DNA of 64,000 nt from Streptomyces sp. Ru71 (GCF_002920535.1 NZ_PQSS01000021.1:1-64000); one strand, 5' to 3'. Shown: positions 47,163 through 55,659, counted from the first letter of the stretch. The notes: generated from the sequence alone by a model not told the origin. A program made the numbers and translations.

Positions 47163-48053
47163 ATGTCCCTGGAGATCACCAAGCTCACCGCCCGCATCGG
47201 CGCCCGCGTCAGCGGCGTCGACATCACCCAGCCGCTCGCCGCGGAGGAGGTCGCCGCGATCCGGGAGGCCCTGAACGTGCACAAGGCGCTCGTGTTCGAC
47301 GCGGGCGACCTGGACGACGCCGGCCAGCAGGCCTTCGTCCGCCACTTCGGCGACCTGACCACCGCCCACCCGACGGTCGGCGCCGTCGAGGACGCCCCGA
47401 ACGTGCTGCCCGTGGACAGCGAGCGGGGCCGGGCCAACCACTGGCACACCGACGTCACCTTCGTACTGAACCCGCCGCAGGCCAGCAGCCTGCGCTCGCT
47501 CACCGTCCCGCCCTACGGCGGCGAGACGCTGATCGCCAACGCGGCCGCCGCCTACCGCGACCTGCCCGAGCCGCTGCGCCGCTTCGCCGACGGCCTGTGG
47601 GCGGAGCACACCAACGACTACGACTACGCCGTACCGGAGGAGGACGTCGACGAGGAGAAGGCCGCCCAGCGCGCCCAGTTCACCTCCATCACCTACCGCA
47701 CCGCGCACCCGGTGGTCCGGGTGCACCCGCTCACCGGTGAGCGCGGGCTGTTCATCGGCGGGTTCGCGCAGCGGATCGTGGGCCTGTCGGCCGGTGAGTC
47801 CCGCAAGGTGCTGGAGCTGCTCCAGGCGTATGTGACGCGCCCGGAGAACGTCCTGCGCCACCGCTGGGCGGAGCGGGAACTGGTCCTGTTCGACAACCGG
47901 ATCACCCAGCACTACGCCATCGACAACTACGACGGGCAGCCGCGCCGGCTGCACCGGGTGACCGTGGCCGGTGACGTGCCGGTCGGCGTCGAGGGCAAGG
48001 AGAGCTGGTCGATCGAGGGCGACGCCACGCACTACACCCCCGTGGCGGCGTGA
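47163..48053 (+). CDS. TauD/TfdA-family Fe(II)/2-oxoglutarate dioxygenase
   Basis: The 296 residues have the iron-binding facial triad H-x-D in ANHWHTDVTF (His95, Asp97) and a distal His in RRLHRVTVAGD (about residue 267), with the 2-oxoglutarate Arg a few residues after it or in the same strand. TauD-type enzymes hydroxylate the carbon next to the sulfonate, releasing sulfite. The start ATG is 12 bases after the monooxygenase stop, with AAAGGA as the ribosome binding site. Two different desulfonating enzymes in one operon suggest either a broad substrate range or a two-step pathway. Confidence 0.9.
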   Translation: MSLEITKLTARIGARVSGVDITQPLAAEEVAAIREALNVHKALVFDAGDLDDAGQQAFVRHFGDLTTAHPTVGAVEDAPNVLPVDSERGRANHWHTDVTFVLNPPQASSLRSLTVPPYGGETLIANAAAAYRDLPEPLRRFADGLWAEHTNDYDYAVPEEDVDEEKAAQRAQFTSITYRTAHPVVRVHPLTGERGLFIGGFAQRIVGLSAGESRKVLELLQAYVTRPENVLRHRWAERELVLFDNRITQHYAIDNYDGQPRRLHRVTVAGDVPVGVEGKESWSIEGDATHYTPVAA

Positions 48054-48173
48054 TCGGAGCATCACCCTCCGCACAGGCGGTGTCCGGATACTGGGCAGCC
48101 CCTTCGCGTGAGCGGACGGGCCGCCCAGACTGGCGGGGTTTTTGCCCGCCCCTGCACCGGGAGAGCCGCGCCC

Positions 48174-49562
48174 ATGCCGAGCAGCACGACCCAGGACACG
48201 CCGCCGCAGCAACAGGACGGCGCCGCCCTGTCCCACGGTCTCAAACAGCGCCATCTGTCGATGATCGCCCTCGGCGGCGTGATCGGTGCGGGCCTGTTCG
48301 TGGGCTCGGGAGCGGGCATCGCCGCCGCCGGCCCGTCGATCGTGATCGCCTACACGATCTCCGGCCTGCTGGTGATGCTGGTGATGCGGATGCTCGGCGA
48401 GATGTCCGCCGCCTACCCGTCGTCCGGCTCCTTCTCGGCGCACGCCGAGCGGGCGATCGGACCCTGGGCGGGCTTCACCGCCGGCTGGTCGTTCTGGGTG
48501 CTGCTGTGCACGGCGGTCGGCCTGGAGGGCATGGGCGCCGCGAGCATCGCCCAGAGCTGGTTCCCCAGCACCCCGCAGTGGATGTGGGTCGCCCTGTTCA
48601 TGGTGGTGTTCTGCGGCGCGAACCTGGCCGCCGTGAAGAACTTCGGCGAGTTCGAGTTCTGGTTCGCCGCGCTGAAGGTCGGCGCGATCAGCCTGTTCCT
48701 GATCCTCGGCGTACTGGCCATCGCGGGCGTGCTGCCGGACGTGGACGCGCCGGGCACCTCCAACCTGACGGACTTCATGCCGCACGGCACGGACGGCCTG
48801 CTGGTGGGCCTGCTCGCCTCGGTGTTCGCCTACGGCGGTCTGGAGACGGTCACCATCGCGGCGGCCGAGTCCCAGGACCCGGTCCGCGGGGTCACCTCGG
48901 CCGTCCGCACGGCGATGTGGCGCATCGCGATCTTCTACATCGGCTCCATGGCGATCGCGGTCACCCTGGTCCCGTGGGACTCCAAGGAGGTCGTCGAGAA
49001 GGGCCCGTACGTCGCCACGCTCGACCACCTGGGCATCCCCGGCGCGGGTCAGCTGATGAACGTGGTCGTCTTCGTCGCCCTGCTGTCCGCGATGAACGCC
49101 AACATCTACGGCTCCTCGCGCATCGCCTACTCGCTGGTCCAGCGCGGCCAGGGCCCGAAGGCGCTGGCGAAGCTGTCCGGCGGGGTGCCCCGGATCGCGG
49201 TGCTCACCTCCTGCGTCCTCGGCTTCGTCTGCGTGCTGCTCAACTACTGGCGCCCGGACGACATCTTCAAGTGGCTGCTGAACATGATCGGCGCGGTCAT
49301 CCTGGTCGTCTGGATCTTCATCGCGGTCTCCCAGCTGCTGCTGCGCCGCCGGCTGGAGCGCGAGGCCCCCGAGAAGCTGGTGGTCCGCATGTGGGCGTTC
49401 CCGTGGCTGACCTGGCTCGCGCTGGCCGGCATGGCGGCGATCTTCGTGCTGATGGCCCGTGACCCGGCCAACCGGGTGCAGCTGTACTCGACCGGCGCGA
49501 TGACGCTGGTCCTGGCGGCCGTCGGCTACGCCTGGCAGCGGGCGCGGGCCTCCCGCGACTGA
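48174..49562 (+). CDS. Amino acid permease (AAT family)
   Basis: The 462 residues have twelve hydrophobic segments with LKQRHLSMIALGGVIGAGLFVGSGAGIAAAGPSIVIAYTISG, GSFSAHAERAIGPWAGFTAGW and FAYGGLETVTIAAAESQDPVRGV. It is a clear paralogue of the permease at 37676-39169 (same motifs, same length class). It lies 120 bases after the dioxygenase on the same strand; it may be part of the sulfur operon (a sulfur-containing amino acid or amine substrate is conceivable) or independent. The start ATG has GGGAGAG upstream, and a strong terminator ends the unit. Confidence 0.88.
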   Translation: MPSSTTQDTPPQQQDGAALSHGLKQRHLSMIALGGVIGAGLFVGSGAGIAAAGPSIVIAYTISGLLVMLVMRMLGEMSAAYPSSGSFSAHAERAIGPWAGFTAGWSFWVLLCTAVGLEGMGAASIAQSWFPSTPQWMWVALFMVVFCGANLAAVKNFGEFEFWFAALKVGAISLFLILGVLAIAGVLPDVDAPGTSNLTDFMPHGTDGLLVGLLASVFAYGGLETVTIAAAESQDPVRGVTSAVRTAMWRIAIFYIGSMAIAVTLVPWDSKEVVEKGPYVATLDHLGIPGAGQLMNVVVFVALLSAMNANIYGSSRIAYSLVQRGQGPKALAKLSGGVPRIAVLTSCVLGFVCVLLNYWRPDDIFKWLLNMIGAVILVVWIFIAVSQLLLRRRLEREAPEKLVVRMWAFPWLTWLALAGMAAIFVLMARDPANRVQLYSTGAMTLVLAAVGYAWQRARASRD

Positions 49563-49581
49563 CGGCCCCTTCTTCCGCGAC

Positions 49582-49613
49582 AAGCCCCCGTGTGATCCAC
49601 ACGGGGGCTTTTT
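49582..49613 (+). terminator. Rho-independent terminator after the permease
   Basis: There is a perfect 13-base stem, aagcccccgtgtg at 49582-49594 with its complement at 49598-49610, loop atc, and a T-run through 49613. It is the clearest intrinsic terminator in the window. Confidence 0.9.
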
Positions 49614-49628
49614 GCTGCTAGCTTGTTA

Positions 49629-49645
49629 TTGCGACTTACTTGCAA
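49629..49645. promoter_or_regulatory. Nur-type operator of sodF
   Basis: TTGCGACTTACTTGCAA fits the nickel-responsive Nur box (tTGCaa-N5-ttGCAA) with one mismatch, and is framed by ttattgc/gcaataa. It lies 24 bases before the sodF start codon, as expected for a repressor. Nur represses sodF when nickel is sufficient. Confidence 0.7.
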
Positions 49646-49669
49646 TAAGAGCTCGGAGGGGAGCCGCGC

Positions 49670-50317
49670 ATGCCCGTCTACACGCTGCCTGACCTGCCGT
49701 ACGACTACTCCTCGCTCGCGCCCGTGATCAGCCCGGAGATCATCGAGCTGCACCACGACAAGCACCACGCGGCCTATGTGAAGGGCGCCAACGACACGCT
49801 TGAGCAGCTGGCCGAGGCACGCGACAAGGAGGCCTGGGCCTCCATCAACGGCCTGGAGAAGAACCTGGCCTTCCACCTGTCCGGGCACATCCTGCACTCG
49901 ATCTACTGGCAGAACATGACCAGCCCGAAGGAGGGCGGCGGCGAGCCGCTGGCCGCCGACGGGGTGGGCGAGCTGGCGGAGGCGATCAAGGAGTCCTTCG
50001 GCTCCTTCGCCGCGTTCAGGGCGCAGCTGTCCAAGGCCGCCGCGACCACCCAGGGCTCCGGCTGGGGCGTCCTCGCATACGAGCCGCTGAGCGGGCGGCT
50101 GATCGTCGAGCAGGTCTACGACCACCAGGGCAACGTCGGCCAGGGCGCCACCCCGATCCTGGTCTTCGACGCCTGGGAGCACGCCTTCTACCTGCAGTAC
50201 CGCAACCAGAAGGTGGACTTCATCGAGGCGATGTGGCAGGTCGTGAACTGGCAGGACGTGGCCCGCCGGCACGCGGCGGCGAAGTCCCGCACCGACGTGC
50301 TGCTGCTCGCGCCGTGA
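49670..50317 (+). CDS. sodF: Iron (Fe/Zn) superoxide dismutase
   Basis: The 215 residues are a full-length Fe/Mn-type SOD. Metal ligands are the His in [16 protein letters not shown], the His in [15 protein letters not shown], and Asp-x-x-x-His in [15 protein letters not shown]. It removes superoxide in the cytoplasm when the nickel enzyme SodN is not made. The start ATG follows GGAGGGGA. A Nur-type operator lies upstream, and the 3' UTR appears to hold the s-SodF small RNA. Confidence 0.96.
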   Translation: MPVYTLPDLPYDYSSLAPVISPEIIELHHDKHHAAYVKGANDTLEQLAEARDKEAWASINGLEKNLAFHLSGHILHSIYWQNMTSPKEGGGEPLAADGVGELAEAIKESFGSFAAFRAQLSKAAATTQGSGWGVLAYEPLSGRLIVEQVYDHQGNVGQGATPILVFDAWEHAFYLQYRNQKVDFIEAMWQVVNWQDVARRHAAAKSRTDVLLLAP

Positions 50318-50339
50318 GCCGGCCCCTCCTCTGAGGGAA

Positions 50340-50431
50340 GACTCCTGCCTCGTGATCGTCTTCTCACCTTTCACGCGGCAGGCGGAAAGGAGGGAGGCCC
50401 CCGCGAGGACGGGACTCGCGGGGGCCTCCTT
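50340..50431 (+). ncRNA. s-SodF-like small RNA in the sodF 3' UTR
   Basis: The sequence from about 50340 to the terminator contains cttctcacctttc (50360-50372), an anti-Shine-Dalgarno segment. In S. coelicolor a roughly 90-base RNA cut from the sodF 3' UTR (s-SodF) pairs with the 5' end of sodN mRNA and blocks it. From memory the sodN ribosome-binding region is complementary to this segment. The 5' end is not readable from DNA; the 3' end is the terminator stem 50393-50407 / 50415-50429. sodN itself is not in the window. Confidence 0.7.
50393..50429. terminator. Terminator of sodF / s-SodF
   Basis: There is a perfect 15-base stem, ggaggcccccgcgag at 50393-50407 with its complement at 50415-50429 and a seven-base loop, followed by ttc. 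It also faces the convergent methyltransferase gene, which ends 19 bases further on. Confidence 0.85.
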
Positions 50432-50447
50432 CACCATGGCGCCGGGG

Positions 50448-51224
50448 TCAGGGCTTGCGGCCCACCCCGCCGTGCTGCCCGATCGGCTTGGCCTCGGCGC
50501 CCGGCTCGGGCCGCCACAGCGGCACCGACACCACGCCGGGCTCGACCAGTTCCAGGCCCTCGAAGTAGGCCTCGATCTGCTCGACGGGGCGCAGGAAGTA
50601 CGGCACCGCGCCGGTCTCGTTGTAGCCGTCCTGGGCCGCCTCGTAGGCGGGGTCGGTGCCGCGCGAGCCGTCGTTGACGCACAGGAAGCTGCCCGGGGGC
50701 AGGCCCGCCAGCAGACGCCGGACCAGGTCGCGGGCCACGTCGTGGTCGGCGACATGGCCGAGGATGCCGCTGAGGATGAGCGCGGTGGGCCGGCTCAGGT
50801 CGAGGGTCCGCGTGGCGGCCTCGATGATCTTCTCCGGCTCGTACAGGCTGAGGTCCTCGTACGCCGTGGCGCCCTCGGGCGTGGAGGTGAGCAGGGCGCG
50901 GGCATGGGCGAGGACGAGCGGGTCGTTGTCGACGTAGACGATCCTCGACTCCGGCGCGAGCCGCTGGGCGACCTCGTGGGTGTTGTCCACCGTCGGCAGT
51001 CCGGTGCCGACGTCCAGGAACTGGCGGACGCCCGCCTCCCGCACCAGGTACCGGATGGAGCGGCCGAGGAAGGCGCGGCTGCTGCGGGCGATGGTGACGA
51101 TGCCCGGGAAGACGGCGGTGTAGGCGTCGCCGGCCTGCTCGTCCACCGGGTAGTTGTCCTTGCCGCCCAGCCAGTAGTTCCAGATCCGGGCCGAGTGCGG
51201 CACCGAGGTGTCGATCGACGTCAT
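50448..51224 (-). CDS. SAM-dependent methyltransferase, DUF574 (Methyltransf_19) family
   Basis: The 258 residues show SVPHSARIWNYWLGGKDNYPVDEQAGD, the family opening, then the SAM-binding motif QFLDVGTGLPT and YVDNDPLVLAHARALL, and the ALILSGILGHVADHD strand. The family has many members in Streptomyces; some act in developmental or antibiotic regulation, but most have no known substrate. The start is the ATG at 51224; upstream ORF sequence lacks the family pattern. It is divergent from the Cys4 protein gene. Confidence 0.88.
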   Translation of the reverse strand: MTSIDTSVPHSARIWNYWLGGKDNYPVDEQAGDAYTAVFPGIVTIARSSRAFLGRSIRYLVREAGVRQFLDVGTGLPTVDNTHEVAQRLAPESRIVYVDNDPLVLAHARALLTSTPEGATAYEDLSLYEPEKIIEAATRTLDLSRPTALILSGILGHVADHDVARDLVRRLLAGLPPGSFLCVNDGSRGTDPAYEAAQDGYNETGAVPYFLRPVEQIEAYFEGLELVEPGVVSVPLWRPEPGAEAKPIGQHGGVGRKP

Positions 51225-51341
51225 GGGGTGATACTCGCCTCCAACAGTGGGTCTCCCGCACATGGTGCTACGAAATGACGGGCGCACAGGGCACATTGGG
51301 AGACTACGGCGGAGGGCTCCGCCTGTCCTGAGGAGACGCTC

Positions 51342-51608
51342 ATGGCGAACGTGCGATGTCCCAGTCCCACCTGCAAGGACCGGATCCAGACCTTCCGCGA
51401 GCTGCGCGGGGAGGAGGTCGCGGCGGCCGAGAAGGCGCTCGCCGCGGAGCTGGACGGGGAGATGTTCGTGGCCCGCGCCTTCCACCGGTGCACGGCCGAG
51501 GGCTGCCGGCGGGTGCAGCGCAAGACGCGGTACTGGGTGGGGGGCTATCTGCCGGAGGAGTTCGCGCACCCCTCCGGCAGCAGCCCGGCCGGGGCTACAG
51601 GTTGCTGA
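51342..51608 (+). CDS. Small Cys4 (zinc-ribbon-like) protein
   Basis: The 88 residues have Cys6 and Cys11 (RCPSPTCKDR) and Cys50 and Cys55 (HRCTAEGCRRVQ), two knuckles suited to one zinc ion with a helix between. I do not recognise a named family. The ATG has GAGGAGA upstream. The last residues and the stop overlap the 3' end of the convergent thioredoxin-fold gene by 14 bases. Confidence 0.65.
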   Translation: MANVRCPSPTCKDRIQTFRELRGEEVAAAEKALAAELDGEMFVARAFHRCTAEGCRRVQRKTRYWVGGYLPEEFAHPSGSSPAGATGC

Positions 51609-52239
51609 AGTCCGGGCCCTTGGTACGGGTGCGCTTGATCTCGTAGAAGCCGGGGACCGAGGCCACGGCGAGGGTGCCGTCCCACAGCTTGGCGGCGTCC
51701 TCGCCCTTCGGGGCCGGGGTGACGACCGGACCGAAGAAGGCGATCTGCTCGCCGTCGGCGCCGGGCACGGCGATGACCGGGGTGCCGACCTCCTGGCCCA
51801 CCAGGTCGATGCCCTCCTTGTGGGAGGCGCGCAGCTCGGCGTCGAACTCGAAGTCCTCCTGCTCGGCGTACTCGATCAGGTCGGCGGGCAGCCCGGCGTC
51901 GGCCAGGGCGCCGGCGATCGCCTCCAGGGTCGGGCCCTCGCCCTTGTTGTGGAAGCGGGTGCCGAGCGCGGTGTAGAGCGGGCCGAGCACCTGCTCCCCG
52001 TGCTTCTGCCAGGCGGCGGTGACCACGCGCACCGGCTGCCAGGCCTTGGTGGCGAGCATCTCCCGGTACGCCTCGGGCAGCTCGTCCAGCTTGTCCTCGT
52101 TGAGGACGGCGAGGCTCATCACATGCCAGCGGACCTCGATGTCCCGGAGCTTCTCCACCTCCAGCACCCAGCGCGACGTCATCCACGCCCAGGGGCACAG
52201 CGGGTCGAACCAGAAGTCGACGGGGGTCTTCTGCGACAT
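51595..52239 (-). CDS. DsbA-fold protein related to mycothiol-dependent nitroreductase (Mrx2 / Rv2466c-like)
   Basis: The 214 residues match the Rv2466c family along the whole length as I recall it: DFWFDPLCPWAWMTSRWVLEVEKLRDIEVRWHVMSLAVLNE near the start and GTPVIAV...FFGPVVTPAPKGEDAAKLWD and EIKRTRT near the end. The active site of the mycobacterial enzyme is C-P-W-C; here it is C-P-W-A (Cys15, Ala18), so the resolving Cys is missing and only a monothiol mechanism with mycothiol is possible. It is divergent from pepN. Confidence 0.85.
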   Translation of the reverse strand: MSQKTPVDFWFDPLCPWAWMTSRWVLEVEKLRDIEVRWHVMSLAVLNEDKLDELPEAYREMLATKAWQPVRVVTAAWQKHGEQVLGPLYTALGTRFHNKGEGPTLEAIAGALADAGLPADLIEYAEQEDFEFDAELRASHKEGIDLVGQEVGTPVIAVPGADGEQIAFFGPVVTPAPKGEDAAKLWDGTLAVASVPGFYEIKRTRTKGPDFSNL

Positions 52240-52377
52240 GTCTCTCCTCAAGCGGACGTCTTTCCCCCCAAGAACGCCGCAGCGCGCCCCGGCCATTCCC
52301 GGGAGCCCCGCGTCAGGGGCACATGGCAGGATCGGTCCTGTCCAGCCGTAGACACGACACACAAGGGAGTGCCGCCC

Positions 52378-54951
52378 GTGCCCGGTGAGAATCTGTCCCG
52401 CGACGAGGCCCGGGAGCGGGCCGCGCTGCTGTCCGTCGACGGGTACGAGGTGTCCCTCGACGTCCGCTCCGCGGTCGGCGACCACGAGGGCGGGGGTCCG
52501 CGCACCTTCCGCTCGGTCACCACGATCCGCTTCCGCTGCAACGAGCCGGGCGCGTCCACCTTCGCGGACCTGATCGCGCCGCGCGTGACGGCCGTCTCCC
52601 TCAACGGCCGGGACCTGGACCCGAGCGAGGTCTTCGACGGCTCTCGCATCCTGCTGGAGGACCTGGCCGAGGAGAACGAGCTGGTCGTGGACGCGCAGTG
52701 CGCCTACTCCCGCACGGGTGAGGGCCTGCACCGCTTCGTCGACCCCGAGGACGGCGAGGTCTACCTCTACACGCAGTACGAACCGGCCGACTCCCGCCGC
52801 GTCTTCGCCAACTTCGAGCAGCCCGACCTCAAGGCCCCGTTCCGCTTCGAGGTGCGGGCGCCCGAGGGGTGGACGGTGTGGAGCAACGGCGCCGGCGAGC
52901 GGGCCGACGGAGTGTGGCGCTTCGCCGAGACCAGGCCCATCTCCACCTACATCACCTGCGTCGTCGCCGGCCCCTACTACCACGTCACCGACACCTACGA
53001 GCGCACCCTCGCCGACGGCAGCACGCTGCGCATCCCGCTGGGCGCGCTGTGCCGCAAGGGGCTGGCCAAGCACTTCGACGCCGACGACGTGTTCCTGGTG
53101 ACCAAGCAGGGCCTGGACTTCTTCCACGAGCACTTCGACTACCCGTACCCGTTCGGCAAGTACGACCAGGCCTTCGTGCCCGAGTACAACCTCGGCGCGA
53201 TGGAGAACCCCGGGCTCGTCACCTTCCGCGAGGAGTACATCTTCCGCGGCAAGGTGACGCAGGCGTCGTACGAGGCGCGGGCCAACGTCATCCTGCACGA
53301 GATGGCGCACATGTGGTTCGGCGACCTGGTCACCATGGTGTGGTGGGACGACCTGTGGCTGAAGGAGTCCTTCGCGGACTTCATGGGCACCTTCGCGAAC
53401 GTGGGCGCGACCCGCTTCAAGGACGCCTGGATCACCTTCGCCAACCGCCGCAAGGCCTGGGCCTACCGCGCCGACCAGCTGCCCTCCACGCACCCCATCA
53501 CCGCCGACATCCGCGACCTGCAGGACGCCAAGCTCAACTTCGACGGCATCACCTACGCCAAGGGCGCCTCCGTGCTCAAGCAGCTGGTGGCGTACGTCGG
53601 CCAGGACGCGTTCCTTGAAGGCGCCCGGCGCTACTTCAAGCGGCACGCGTACGGCAACACCCGCCTCGGTGACCTGCTGTCGGTGCTGGAGGAGACCTCC
53701 GGCCGGGACATGGGCGCGTGGGCACGGTCCTGGCTGCAGACGGCCGGGGTGAACGCGCTGACCCCGCAGGTGCTGCTGGACACCGAGGGACGCGTCGAGG
53801 AGCTGGCGGTGGTGCAGGAGGCCGCCGAGTCGCACCCCGAGCTGCGCCCGCACCGCATCGCGGTGGGCCTGTACCGCCGGGAGGGCGACGCCCTCGTGCG
53901 CTACGCCCGCGCCGAGACGGACGTCGACGGCGCGCGCACGGTCGTCGCGGAACTGGCCGGTGCCCAGGCGCCGGAGCTGGTGCTGGTCAACGACGACGAC
54001 CTGACGTACTGCAAGATCCGCTTCGACACCACGTCACTGGAGACGCTGAAGAGCGGGCTCGGCAGCATCACCGATCCCCTGGCCCGCGCCCTGTGCTGGT
54101 CGGCGCTGTGGAACCTGACCCGGGACGCGCTGCTGCCGGCCCGGGAGTTCATCGGCCTGGTGCTGCGGTTCGCCGGCCGCGAGTCCGACATCGGCGTCCT
54201 GCAGATGCTGCACGCCTGGGCCCGCTCGGCGCTCGTGCACTACGCGGCACCCGCCTGGCGGGAGACCGGCGCGGCCCAGCTCGCCGAGGGCGCCCTGCGC
54301 GAGCTGCGCGCGGCCGGGCCGGGCAGCGAGCACCAGCTGGCCTGGGCGCGGTTCTTCGCGACCGTGGCCGCGCGGGACGGCGACCTCCAGTTGCTGAAGG
54401 CGCTGCTGGACGGCACCGAGAAGATCGACGGCCTGGACGTGGACCAGGAGCTGCGCTGGGCCTTCCTGGAGCCGCTGGCCGCGCACGGGGTGGCCGGCGA
54501 GGACACGCTGACCGCGGAACTGGCCCGCGACGACACCGCCTCCGGCAAGCGGCACCAGGTGCGCTGCCTGGCCGCCCGTCCCTCGGCCGCGGTCAAGGCG
54601 CAGGCGTGGGCGCAGGTCGTGGAGTCGGACGCGCTGTCCAACGCGCTGACGGAGGCGACCATCGCGGGCTTCGGCCAGCCGTCCCAGCGTGAGCTGCTCG
54701 CGCCGTACGCGGAGAAGTACTTCGCGGCGATCGAGCGGGTGTGGGAGGAGCGGTCGATCCAGATCGGGATGGACGTGGTCTCGGGCCTGTTCCCGACGCT
54801 CCAGGACTCCCCGGAGACCCTGGCCGCGACGGACACCTGGCTGACCACCCACGAACAGGCTCCGCCGGCCCTGCGCCGCCTGGTCCTGGAGTCCCGAGAC
54901 GACCTGGCCCGGGCATTGCGCGGCCAAACCTGCGACGCGACAGCCCGCTAA
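52378..54951 (+). CDS. pepN: Aminopeptidase N (M1 zinc metallopeptidase)
   Basis: The 857 residues match the length I recall for Streptomyces lividans PepN. The substrate-N-terminus motif GAMEN is at residues 273-277. The zinc site HEMAH (His307, Glu308, His311) is followed 18 residues later by the third ligand Glu330 (WLKESFADF). The C-terminal ERAP1-type helical domain occupies about 510-857. It removes N-terminal residues from peptides, and the enzyme is intracellular (no signal peptide). The start is GTG at 52378, eight bases after AAGGGAG. Confidence 0.96.
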   Translation: MPGENLSRDEARERAALLSVDGYEVSLDVRSAVGDHEGGGPRTFRSVTTIRFRCNEPGASTFADLIAPRVTAVSLNGRDLDPSEVFDGSRILLEDLAEENELVVDAQCAYSRTGEGLHRFVDPEDGEVYLYTQYEPADSRRVFANFEQPDLKAPFRFEVRAPEGWTVWSNGAGERADGVWRFAETRPISTYITCVVAGPYYHVTDTYERTLADGSTLRIPLGALCRKGLAKHFDADDVFLVTKQGLDFFHEHFDYPYPFGKYDQAFVPEYNLGAMENPGLVTFREEYIFRGKVTQASYEARANVILHEMAHMWFGDLVTMVWWDDLWLKESFADFMGTFANVGATRFKDAWITFANRRKAWAYRADQLPSTHPITADIRDLQDAKLNFDGITYAKGASVLKQLVAYVGQDAFLEGARRYFKRHAYGNTRLGDLLSVLEETSGRDMGAWARSWLQTAGVNALTPQVLLDTEGRVEELAVVQEAAESHPELRPHRIAVGLYRREGDALVRYARAETDVDGARTVVAELAGAQAPELVLVNDDDLTYCKIRFDTTSLETLKSGLGSITDPLARALCWSALWNLTRDALLPAREFIGLVLRFAGRESDIGVLQMLHAWARSALVHYAAPAWRETGAAQLAEGALRELRAAGPGSEHQLAWARFFATVAARDGDLQLLKALLDGTEKIDGLDVDQELRWAFLEPLAAHGVAGEDTLTAELARDDTASGKRHQVRCLAARPSAAVKAQAWAQVVESDALSNALTEATIAGFGQPSQRELLAPYAEKYFAAIERVWEERSIQIGMDVVSGLFPTLQDSPETLAATDTWLTTHEQAPPALRRLVLESRDDLARALRGQTCDATAR

Positions 54952-55027
54952 CCGCAGACACCCGGCGTTTCCCACCCCCCGGTGCTGTGGCTGGCCGGGG
55001 GTGGGTGCGCTCACCGGCGCTGGCGGG

Positions 55028-55125
55028 GTGCCTCCCCCAAGCTCTTCGAGCAGGGGGGACCCCCAGCGCCCACCCGTGCCGCCCTGGGGGCACCTCCCAG
55101 GCCCTTAAGGCACTGGGGGAGGCAC
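55028..55125. repeat. Long inverted repeat of C-run elements
   Basis: Twelve bases at 55028-55039 are repeated as the exact complement at 55114-55125. Between them are cagggggga/ccccag and gggcacctcccaggccc-type tracts that can extend a branched structure. Two short intergenic repeat elements in opposite orientation would produce this. Confidence 0.6.
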
Positions 55126-55346
55126 GACTGCCCGCAGCTACGGAGTGGGAGAGCCGCCGACGGCGGGGAGGGGCCGGGGTGGGGGGTGTCCGCCCGCAGC
55201 GGCCGGCACCGCCAACCCTCACCGCGTCGGGGACAGTGGGCCGGACCGAGGACGGATATCCCCCACCCCGGCCCCGACTCACCCACCGGACAGAAGGCGC
55301 TACACCAGCCGACCACCGGACGGTAACGGGCCGCCGCAGGCATTCA

Positions 55347-55366
55347 AGGGGCGCGGGGAACTGCGC
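55347..55366 (-). repeat. Dispersed intergenic repeat, copy 3 (reversed)
   Basis: This is the exact complement of the core at 21049-21068 and 28559-28578. Its flank on the upstream side of the element (ttgcgctgtggctcgtc when read on the minus strand) also resembles the flank of copy 1. Confidence 0.8.
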
Positions 55367-55659
55367 GACGAGCCACAGCGCAACCGCAACGGGCCGCCGC
55401 AGGCACCCGCGAGCAACCACCCACCCACCCGCAGACAACGAACAACCCCCCAACCTTTGGCCAGCGCCCAGCGCCCCGTAGCCGTTACGGAATTCAGGCA
55501 ATCAGAACCGTAACCCCCACCCCCCACCCGATCGGACCAGGCGTTTTCCGCCCCTACTCGGCACCCGAACACCCGTCCTTTAGTGCGGCCTTGTCCAGAT
55601 TTGTCGACGAGCGTGTAACAGCGGTTAAGGGATGGATCGGACGCGGGAATCCCCGGAGC

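Larger units (their letters stand above)
54952..55659. other. Repeat-rich gene-free region
   Basis: About 700 bases with no credible gene. It contains a long inverted repeat (gtgcctccccca at 55028-55039 and its complement at 55114-55125), further G/C-run palindromic tracts between them, a 17-base direct repeat (acgggccgccgcaggca near 55326 and 55388) and a reversed copy of the dispersed 20-base repeat (55347-55366). The right end, from about 55480, is less structured and probably holds the promoter of the next gene. Confidence 0.6.

Noticed and set aside
45537..49583. A 1348-codon open frame on the minus strand across the sulfur operon
   Set aside because: It lies opposite well-supported genes with clear motifs and ribosome binding sites. 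Long antisense frames are expected in such G+C-rich DNA, and its translation is low-complexity with no recognisable domain.
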